The position numbers and the translations under genes were made by a program. From assembly GCA_045639255.1 (NCBI GenBank), contig JAZUCT010000039.1:1-10227 (forward strand): DNA of 10,227 bases, read 5' to 3'. The notes beneath the pieces were generated by a model. The model made no database searches and was not told where the DNA came from. It saw only the letters and a program-made list of their open reading frames with translations. This DNA comes from JAZUCT01 sp045639255. GTDB taxonomy: Bacteria > Bacillota > Clostridia > Christensenellales > UBA1242. Positions 6,044 through 10,227 of this stretch are shown here, one piece after another (position 1 is the first letter of the stretch; every line of letters begins with the position of its first letter).

Positions 6044-7825
6044 TTATTCCAAAATTGCTTTAATTCTTCTTACTCCGCTGGAAGAACTTTCTTCTTTTTT
6101 AATTTTAAATGTGCCAAGTTCACTTGTGTTGCTTACATGTGGGCCTGCACAAATTTCTTTTGAATAATTGCCAATTGAATAAACTGTTACAACATCGCCA
6201 TATTTATCGTTAAAAATTCCCATAGCGCCAGATTTTCTTGCATCTTCAATGCTTAGTTCTTGTTTAACAACAGGCAATGCGTTTTTAATTTGTTCATTAA
6301 CAGCATCTTCAACTGCTTTAATTTCTTCTGGTGTAAGTTTTCTTGGAAAATTAAAGTCAAACCTTAACCTTTCGGCTGTGTTATTCGAGCCCCTTTGAAT
6401 AATATCAGGGCTTAAAACTTTTTGTAAGGTTGCAAGAAGAAGGTGAGTTGCTGTGTGATATTTTGTTTCCATTTCACCAGTTCCGCTTAAACCACTTTTG
6501 AAAACCTGACCATTAAGCGATTGTTTTGAAAGTTGTTTATGTTTTTCAGCGCATTCTTTAAACGCAACCATATCAATGGTTAAACCCCTATTTGTTGCCA
6601 TTTCTTGTGTTATTTCAATTGGGAAACCAAATGTTTCATAAAGCCTGAAAGCACTTTCGCCTGAAATTATTGTTCCATTCAAGTTTTTAACAACTTTTTC
6701 AAACTCTTTAAGCCCTTGACCAATGGTGTTTGAAAACTTTTTAATTTCTTTGTTAAGTTCTGTTAAAATAAATTCTTGGTTTTGAATAAGTGAAGGGTAA
6801 TATTCTTTAAATATATCAATATAAAGTTCACTTAGTTTGCAAAGATTAAATGCATCAATGCCTAAGCCTCTTGCATAGTTAACACTGCGCCTTATTAATC
6901 TTCTTAAAACATAGCCCCTGCCAACATTGCTTGGTGTTGATGGAATTTCATCGCCTAAAAGCATGGTGCTTGCACGCATATGGTCGGCAATAATTCGCAT
7001 TGCACGCTTTGTTTCTTCACTTTCGTTATAACTTTTGCCTGAAAGAACTTCAATTTCGTCAATTGCTCGCCTTAAAACATCGGTGTCGTAAACACTTTCA
7101 TAGCCGTTAAGCACACAAACGGTTCGTTCCAAGCCCATGCCAGTGTCAATGTTCTTGTTTTTCATTTCAACAAGTGAACCATCTTCTTTGTGTTCATAAC
7201 CCATAAAAACATCGTTCCAAATTTCAAGGTATCTTCCACAATCGCAACTTGGATTGCAATGTTCACAACATGGTGCTTTATCGGTTATGAAAAACATTTC
7301 GCTATCTGGCCCGCAAGGACCAACTTCACTTGCTTGCCACCAGTTATCTTCCAAAAAGAAAATGTTTTCTTCCTTAATTCCAAGTTCTTTCCATTTTTTA
7401 AAGGCTTCGTTATCTCTTGGTGCATCTGCATTTCCAGCAAAAACGGTTACTGCAAGCCTATCAAGTGGAATGTTTAAATATTCTGGTGAAGTTAAAAATT
7501 CATAACTATATTCAATTGCTTGTGTTTTAAAATAATCGCCTAAACTCCAACTGCCCAACATTTCAAAAAATGTTAAATGGCTCATATCGCCAACACTGTC
7601 AATATCATTTGTTCTTAAACATTTTTGATAGTCACAAAGGCGTTTTCCTTGGCTGTGTGGTTGACCAAGTAAATAGGGAATAAGTGGGTGCATTCCAGCA
7701 GTTGTGAAAAGCACACTGTTATCGTTTTGTGGAACAAGTGAAGCAGATGCAATTTGGTTGTGCCCATGTTTTGTGAAAAACTTAATCCACATATCTTTAA
7801 GTTGTTTTGTTGTTAATTTTTCCAT
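6044..7825 (-). CDS. alaS: Alanyl-tRNA synthetase, short form lacking the C-Ala domain
   Basis: This cytoplasmic enzyme attaches alanine to tRNA-Ala for protein synthesis. The class II catalytic core is complete: motif 2 at TFFEMLGSWSLGDYFK (85-100) and motif 3 at DTGMGLERT (227-235). It also has the helical tRNA-recognition part with RGYVLRRLIRRS (303-314) and an editing domain with the zinc motif HTATH (His457, His461) and CAGPH (Cys559, His563). The protein is 593 residues against about 870 for typical bacterial AlaRS. It stops directly after the editing domain (GVRRIKAILE), so the DHHA1/C-Ala region is absent, and the TPFYAESGGQVGD barrel that normally precedes the HxxxH motif is missing too. 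A Cys cluster (186, 187, 190, 194, 196) sits before EIWNDVFM and may bind zinc. Short AlaRS of about 590 residues is known from spirochaetes and CPR bacteria, so this is a natural form, not a truncation. GGAG precedes the start. Confidence 0.96.
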   Translation of the reverse strand: MEKLTTKQLKDMWIKFFTKHGHNQIASASLVPQNDNSVLFTTAGMHPLIPYLLGQPHSQGKRLCDYQKCLRTNDIDSVGDMSHLTFFEMLGSWSLGDYFKTQAIEYSYEFLTSPEYLNIPLDRLAVTVFAGNADAPRDNEAFKKWKELGIKEENIFFLEDNWWQASEVGPCGPDSEMFFITDKAPCCEHCNPSCDCGRYLEIWNDVFMGYEHKEDGSLVEMKNKNIDTGMGLERTVCVLNGYESVYDTDVLRRAIDEIEVLSGKSYNESEETKRAMRIIADHMRASTMLLGDEIPSTPSNVGRGYVLRRLIRRSVNYARGLGIDAFNLCKLSELYIDIFKEYYPSLIQNQEFILTELNKEIKKFSNTIGQGLKEFEKVVKNLNGTIISGESAFRLYETFGFPIEITQEMATNRGLTIDMVAFKECAEKHKQLSKQSLNGQVFKSGLSGTGEMETKYHTATHLLLATLQKVLSPDIIQRGSNNTAERLRFDFNFPRKLTPEEIKAVEDAVNEQIKNALPVVKQELSIEDARKSGAMGIFNDKYGDVVTVYSIGNYSKEICAGPHVSNTSELGTFKIKKEESSSSGVRRIKAILE

Positions 7826-7929
7826 AAAAAATCTCCAAAATATAAAAATAAAATGTTTTCAAATTTTAACAATTTTAAATTCGGTTTGTTTGTTTTGCCC
7901 GTTAAATTGGCACACATTTACCTAATTTA

Positions 7930-7938
7930 AATATAGCA
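7930..7938 (-). promoter_or_regulatory. Extended -10 promoter of alaS
   Basis: On the minus strand the sequence is TGCTATATT, an extended -10 element, with only a poor -35 candidate (TAGGAA). It predicts a leader of roughly 95-100 bases. That is too short for a T-box riboswitch, and no T-box sequence or antiterminator is seen there, so tRNA-Ala control of this kind is not supported. Confidence 0.4.
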
Positions 7939-7983
7939 CAAACTTAAAAATTTTCCTAGTGTTTGCAACATAATTAAAAATAT

Positions 7984-8012
7984 TTGTGTTTTGTGCTTAA
8001 AAATTATATAAT
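7984..8012 (+). promoter_or_regulatory. Promoter of the winged-helix gene at 8034
   Basis: TTGTGT (7984-7989), exactly 17 bases and a perfect TATAAT (8007-8012), followed by AAGGAG (8018-8023) and the ATG at 8034. One of the best promoters in the window; it points away from alaS. Confidence 0.7.
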
Positions 8013-8033
8013 TAATTAAGGAGAAAAATTTTT

Positions 8034-8321
8034 ATGTGTTTTAAAAAATATAAATATGTAACAAACCTTGAAAAAATAAAACAAAAAACCCTTGTTAACA
8101 TAGTTAAACTTGCAGTCGAACAAGAAATCACATATTCTGCTGTTCAACGCAAACTTAACATTGGTTTTGGAGCTGCATGTGACCATATTAACTTTTTATT
8201 GGATAACAACTTTTTAACAAAAAACCAAAACCAAAAATATGTTGCAAACACCGACCAACTTAAAAAAATAAAAGCCAGCAAAGTTGTTTATGAATATGAC
8301 CCTTATAAAACCATAATTTAA
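8034..8321 (+). CDS. Stand-alone FtsK-gamma-like winged-helix protein
   Basis: The 95-residue protein contains one winged helix-turn-helix (about residues 17-75). Its core, TYSAVQRKLNIGFGAACDHI (33-52) followed by a hydrophobic helix and NNFLT, closely follows the gamma domain at the C-terminus of FtsK/SpoIIIE translocases (S-x-S-x-L-Q-R-x-F-x-I-G-Y-x-x-A-x-x-x-I-D-x-L). In FtsK that domain reads the 8-bp polar sequences that direct DNA pumping toward dif. Here there is no motor domain or any other domain. It may act as an independent DNA-binding regulator; similar lone domains occur in some Firmicutes and phages. Promoter, ribosome binding site and length are all good. The fold call is fairly sure; the role is unknown. 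It ends about 110 bases before the tRNA fragment. Confidence 0.72.
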   Translation: MCFKKYKYVTNLEKIKQKTLVNIVKLAVEQEITYSAVQRKLNIGFGAACDHINFLLDNNFLTKNQNQKYVANTDQLKKIKASKVVYEYDPYKTII

Positions 8322-8405
8322 ACTTAACAAAAAGTTTAACTCATCTTAAAAAATAACTTCAAAATGCTTAAATTATGGTTAAGTAAAACCTTAACACAAA
8401 CAAAA

Positions 8406-8430
8406 ACAGGCATTTCTGCCTGTTTTTTTT
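8406..8430. terminator. Bidirectional terminator between the winged-helix gene and the tRNA remnant
   Basis: ACAGGCA (8406-8412) pairs with TGCCTGT (8417-8423) around TTTC; eight T residues follow on the plus strand and TTTTTG on the minus strand. On the minus strand it begins immediately after the encoded CCA of the tRNA fragment, which is where a terminator for the original tRNA gene should be. This marks the left side as the native chromosomal flank. Confidence 0.82.
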
Positions 8431-8474
8431 GGTGTTCCAAAAGGGATTCGAACCCCCGACCTTCCCCTTAGGAG
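8430..8474 (-). pseudogene. 3' half of a tRNA-Arg(CCU) gene, the attachment-site scar of an integrated element
   Basis: Read on the minus strand, the anticodon loop is CTCCTAA (8474-8468; anticodon CCU, with T33 and purine 37). It is followed by the 3' anticodon-stem strand GGGGA (8467-8463), variable loop AGGTC, and a T arm with stem GGGGG/CCCTT and loop TTCGAAT (8457-8441). Then come the acceptor strand TTGGAAC (8440-8434), discriminator A and encoded CCA (8432-8430). The 5' strand of the anticodon stem should be TCCCC, but the bases there are AAATT, and no D arm or GTTCCAA acceptor strand is found anywhere to the right. So only positions 32-76 of the tRNA survive. A clean break at the anticodon loop is typical of tyrosine-recombinase integration into tRNA genes, the 3' piece being left beside the chromosome while the element restores a whole tRNA gene at its other end. 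Confidence 0.82.
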
Positions 8475-8499
8475 AATTTCCTGGGACAGTCATTTTATT

Positions 8500-8590
8500 C
8501 ACTCAATTTAATAAAAAAAAGTACGATAAATCAAGGAGTTTAGCGAGTTTAATAATCAAAACTGTATTAAACAAAAAACACTCAATTTAA
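8500..8590 (+). repeat. Pair of 12-bp direct repeats, candidate integrase arm sites
   Basis: CACTCAATTTAA occurs perfectly at 8500-8511 and 8579-8590, 79 bases apart, 26 and 105 bases inside the element boundary. Between them lies an 8-bp inverted repeat, GTTTAATA (8547-8554) with TATTAAAC (8565-8572). Short direct repeats close to the core site are the usual form of arm-type binding sites for tyrosine recombinases. The role is inferred from position only. Confidence 0.4.
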
Positions 8591-8678
8591 CCCAATTTCT
8601 GATACACTTTTTACAGAATTGGGTACACTTTTTTATAAAAATTGACCCGTTCTCAAAGTTGGGATCACTTTTTTATAA
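8590..8678. repeat. Clustered direct and inverted repeats, possible relic of an insertion-sequence end
   Basis: TTGGGTACACTTTTTTATAA (8619-8638) recurs with two changes at 8659-8678 (TTGGGATCAC...), 40 bases on. A partial third copy, ATACACTTTTTA, is at 8602-8613. ACCCAATTTCTG (8590-8601) and CAGAATTGGGT (8614-8624) form an imperfect hairpin, and AATTGACCCG lies between the long copies. Multiple short repeats of this kind resemble the ends of IS21-family elements, but no transposase remnant is seen, so this identity is a guess. The stretch 8475-8696 has no gene that I can support. Confidence 0.35.
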
Positions 8679-8696
8679 TTACAAATATATTATAAC

Positions 8697-8729
8697 AAAA
8701 AATCCGTCTAATTACAATCAATTAAACGG
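8697..8729 (-). terminator. Terminator of the three-gene minus-strand operon
   Basis: On the minus strand CCGTTTAATT pairs with AATTAGACGG (plus 8720-8729 with 8704-8713; one G-U pair), loop of six, followed by A and six T residues (plus 8702-8697). The stem overlaps the stop codon of the last gene. Confidence 0.82.
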
Positions 8730-9084
8730 AATATCTATTGCAAGTGGTGAACTTGGGCTCAACCTGTTCGCCACCGTTATTTTTAATGGACAAATACTTT
8801 GGATAATTAGCGTCGTCACTAAATATAAGAATCATTATATCAGCCCTAACACAACAAACCATTATCACATGCCACATGCCATTATCATCAACAAACATAT
8901 CTTTGCGATGCATTTTGACAATATCATTCTCGCCGGATAAGTGGTCACGAAAATACATAAAGTTATGATGCTTTAATACAACCGACCTTTCAATGAAATA
9001 TTGTCTCTCAACACCTAATCCCTCATCAAGCCTATTCCTAAGCAATCTGGTATTAGGAACATTATCAATAAATTTTGCTTTCAT
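8722..9084 (-). CDS. Small accessory protein of unknown function
   Basis: This 120-residue protein is not recognised with confidence. The N-terminal third (to about residue 32) is charged. Residues 33-100 look like a compact mixed fold with alternating strands and a short helix: SVVLKHHNFMYFRDHL, KMHRKDMFVDDNGMWHVIMVCC, then ADIMILIFSDDANYPKYLSI. It has several His and Cys residues (H39, H40, H48, H59, H72, C77, C78) but no standard metal motif. AAGGAG precedes the ATG and overlaps the stop codon of the gene before it; the gap is nine bases, so translation is probably coupled. It is the last of three genes ending at a strong terminator. The plus-strand reading of the same DNA (8659-8940) lacks a ribosome binding site. 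This kind of small gene is typical of mobile-element cargo. Confidence 0.72.
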   Translation of the reverse strand: MKAKFIDNVPNTRLLRNRLDEGLGVERQYFIERSVVLKHHNFMYFRDHLSGENDIVKMHRKDMFVDDNGMWHVIMVCCVRADIMILIFSDDANYPKYLSIKNNGGEQVEPKFTTCNRYSV

Positions 9085-9093
9085 ACTGACTCC

Positions 9094-9339
9094 TTACTTT
9101 TGAAACAACTTTTTGCATAATTTATAAGTCACAATAATTGCTTTATCAATATGCATATTGCTAAGACAACCTTTTTCAATGTCTAAATCAAAATATTCTT
9201 TCCATTTATCCTTAGAAAATTCCTTAACAAACTTATCTTCCAAGTCGCATATTTTGTTTAGTTGTAACTGCTCCTCAGCAGTTATTTTTTGTTCTTCTAA
9301 AATACCATGAACCATATCCAAAATTTCAAACATAAACAT
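9094..9339 (-). CDS. Small helical protein, paralogue of its upstream neighbour
   Basis: The 81-residue, all-helical, acidic protein is of unknown function. Its C-terminal 39 residues align without gaps to those of the neighbouring 77-residue protein, sharing the pattern I-[ED]-[EK]-x-I-[VI]-x-T-[HY]-K-[VL]-C-K-x-[VL]-F at the end. The layout, short N-terminal helix plus a helical hairpin ending in this pattern, resembles small helical families found in Clostridia mobile elements such as DUF6809, but I cannot confirm it. The first ATG (9339) overlaps the upstream stop as TAATG. However, the GAGG site (9347-9344) is only a few bases from it and better placed for the Met at residue 3 (9333), so the protein may begin there. 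Either way translation is coupled to the gene upstream. Confidence 0.7.
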   Translation of the reverse strand: MFMFEILDMVHGILEEQKITAEEQLQLNKICDLEDKFVKEFSKDKWKEYFDLDIEKGCLSNMHIDKAIIVTYKLCKKLFQK

Positions 9340-9572
9340 TACCTCAACGCAAAAACATCTTTACACACTTTGTGAGTGTGAACGATGTGTTCTTCAATAT
9401 CAAGTTTGTGAAGTTTATAAATTCTATCTAGCAATGTTTCAAACATAGCCTTTTGACTTGGTGTAAAAGTAGAAACTAAATCTTCTTTCATGTGTTGAAT
9501 ATCAATAGAGTTTTCAAAATACTCGTGTGAATTCTTAAAACTCAAATCCACAAGTTCAACAATCTTTTTCAT
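9339..9572 (-). CDS. Small helical protein, first gene of the minus-strand operon
   Basis: The 77-residue protein is of unknown function, predicted helical and charged, with FTPSQKAMFETLLDRIYKLH (36-55) followed by the C-terminal pattern IEEHIVHTHKVCKDVF, which matches its downstream paralogue position by position. It carries several His residues (17, 27, 55, 62, 66, 68) and one Cys (71). A near-perfect Shine-Dalgarno, AAGGAGG, lies 6-7 bases before the ATG at 9572, making it the strongest ribosome binding site in the window, and the two following genes are coupled to it. A weak promoter candidate is TTGCAA-N17-TAAAAC (plus 9624 to 9596). It is divergent from the HamA-like gene, with 135 bases between. 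Confidence 0.72.
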   Translation of the reverse strand: MKKIVELVDLSFKNSHEYFENSIDIQHMKEDLVSTFTPSQKAMFETLLDRIYKLHKLDIEEHIVHTHKVCKDVFALR

Positions 9573-9672
9573 AATACCTCCTTAGGTTGTCTTGTGTTTT
9601 ACCTCTAAAAAAAATAAATTGCAAGTCATTTTGAGAAATTTTTTAATAATGCATACAAATACAATGAAAATA

Positions 9673-9681
9673 TGATATTAT
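9673..9681 (+). promoter_or_regulatory. Extended -10 element upstream of the HamA-like gene
   Basis: TGATATTAT fits TGnTAtaAT and lies 27 bases before the ATG at 9708, which has GGGAG at 9696-9700. No good -35 box. The divergent region 9573-9707 is very AT-rich and shows no clear operator. Confidence 0.4.
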
Positions 9682-9707
9682 ATTATTAATTATTTGGGAG
9701 TGTTAAT

Positions 9708-10227
9708 ATGATTCAAGAAGATAAATTTGACAGATATACTGTATATCGAGACGAAGATAATTATAATTTCGTATATATACAAATAAATGAAGATGGTTTC
9801 AACAACTTTTATGATTCGTTTGTTAATTACATTTTAGATTTTGACAAATTAAAAACTTATACGCAAGTCAACATACCAATTGAAAAAGAACTTGATTTAC
9901 AAGACTATAATAATATCTATACTAGTCTTATTAATTTTGTTGATTATGAACGAATCTTAAAATGCGAAGCTGTAGACGAGTCTTTGAAAAAAATCTTAGA
10001 TGAAGAATATATAAATAATGCTAATGCAGATCTTCGTACAGATAAATGGGGACGAATTGGAGAATATATATTTAATATCTTACTAGACAGCTATTTTGAA
10101 TTTGATTGCATTGTTAGAAAATTTGCATTGAATACATCTCATAATATGCCAGTATATGGCATTGATACGCTTCATTATTCTCACAAGAATTCAACCTTTT
10201 ATTTTGGAGAATCTAAAATGGTTAATT
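9708..10227 (+). CDS. hamA: DUF1837/HamA-like nuclease of a Hachiman-type anti-phage system (3' end outside the window)
   Basis: From the ATG at 9708 the frame stays open to the right edge: 173 codons of a protein that is usually about 250-300 residues in this family. The first 110 residues are acidic and rich in Asp, Asn and Tyr. Then follow RIGEYIFNILL (116-126; Glu119 on a helix), a strand with FDCIVRKFAL, then G151-I-D153, and a strand ending in FYFGESK (Glu168, Lys170). Glu-helix, Asp, about 14 residues, E-x-K is the active-site arrangement of PD-(D/E)xK nucleases. The order G-E-helix, N-x-P-V-x-G-x-D, then G-E-S-K is what I know of DUF1837, the HamA subunit of Hachiman. HamA works with the helicase HamB, which in that case should follow on the plus strand. 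The call rests on motif recognition in a partial protein; another PD-(D/E)xK defence nuclease is the main alternative. Confidence 0.62.
   Translation, partial: MIQEDKFDRYTVYRDEDNYNFVYIQINEDGFNNFYDSFVNYILDFDKLKTYTQVNIPIEKELDLQDYNNIYTSLINFVDYERILKCEAVDESLKKILDEEYINNANADLRTDKWGRIGEYIFNILLDSYFEFDCIVRKFALNTSHNMPVYGIDTLHYSHKNSTFYFGESKMVN

Larger units (their letters stand above)
8475..10227. mobile_element. Left end of an element integrated in tRNA-Arg(CCU), continuing past the right edge
   Basis: The boundary is set by the break in the tRNA fragment at 8474/8475. To its right the gene style changes: tiny coupled genes of unknown function, a candidate anti-phage nuclease, and more mixed codon use (more AAT, AAG, GTA, CGA and ATA than the chromosomal genes to the left, which favour AAC, CTT and GCA). 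Repeats next to the boundary could be integrase arm sites. No integrase or other mobility gene is in the window; it should lie further right or near the other junction. The type of element (prophage satellite, integrative plasmid or genomic island) cannot be decided from this part. Confidence 0.6.

Noticed and set aside
7704..7925. Plus-strand open frame overlapping the start of alaS
   Set aside because: Its first half is the antisense of the AlaRS N-terminus and its remainder is the alaS leader; there is no ribosome binding site.
7826..7940. T-box riboswitch in front of alaS
   Set aside because: The leader is only about 100 bases and contains neither the T-box consensus nor a specifier/antiterminator pair.
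8322..8405. Small RNA or regulatory structure downstream of the winged-helix gene
   Set aside because: Only short AT-rich inverted repeats (GTTAAG/CTTAAC type) are seen; these are expected by chance in DNA of this composition.
8590..8678. CRISPR array
   Set aside because: Only two to three imperfect repeats of unequal spacing (21 and 40 bases), no regular spacers and no cas gene nearby.
8430..8720. Complete tRNA gene, or a tRNA split by a group I intron (known in some tRNA-Arg(CCU) genes at the anticodon loop)
   Set aside because: No 5' half (D arm or GTTCCAA acceptor strand) is found to the right, and no group I core sequences are seen in the few hundred bases upstream of the fragment. An element junction explains the data better.
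8659..8940. Plus-strand open frame of 93 codons starting in the second TTGGG repeat
   Set aside because: It has no ribosome binding site, lies antisense to the minus-strand gene 8722-9084, which has a good one and sits in a coupled operon, and it runs through that operon's terminator.

Overview
The window looks like a piece of chromosome from an AT-rich, Gram-positive-type bacterium, most likely an uncultured Firmicutes/Clostridia lineage. The reasons are the very low G+C, strong AGGAG-type ribosome binding sites, a CwlD-like cell-wall amidase, a short spirochaete/CPR-style alanyl-tRNA synthetase, and an SPFH/zinc-ribbon gene paired with a membrane-protein gene. All twelve complete genes end in TAA. 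No in-frame TGA is seen, and Trp is TGG, so nothing suggests an altered code.

Positions 1 to about 8430 are ordinary chromosome, arranged as short units separated by clear hairpin terminators. They begin with the 5' part of an XRE-type repressor (minus strand), divergent from a small unknown gene (372-743) across a shared promoter/operator region. Next come a zinc-ribbon protein and a PHP-domain phosphoesterase in one operon (885-3000); a convergent N-acetylmuramoyl-L-alanine amidase (3032-3736, minus); an SPFH-domain protein with two C-terminal zinc ribbons and a four-helix membrane protein (3872-5348); a Nudix hydrolase (5441-6007); convergent alaS (6044-7825, minus); and a lone winged-helix protein resembling the gamma domain of FtsK (8034-8321).

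At 8430-8474 lies the 3' half of a tRNA-Arg(CCU) gene on the minus strand: anticodon loop, T arm, acceptor strand and CCA, followed by a terminator. Pairing breaks exactly at the 5' edge of the anticodon loop, and no 5' half is seen in the window. This is the expected scar of an element integrated in a tRNA gene: host chromosome to the left of the break, inserted DNA to the right. The sequence to the right changes character: about 220 bp of non-coding DNA with direct and inverted repeats, three small translationally coupled genes on the minus strand (two of them paralogues of unknown function), and then a plus-strand gene that runs off the right edge.

That last gene (9708-10227, 173 codons seen) has the layout of a DUF1837/HamA nuclease: a helix-borne Glu119, then Asp153 and Glu168-Ser-Lys170, as in PD-(D/E)xK enzymes. 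HamA is the nuclease subunit of the Hachiman anti-phage system. The right end is therefore best read as the beginning of an integrated element carrying anti-phage cargo, with the partner helicase and the intact tRNA gene expected beyond the window.
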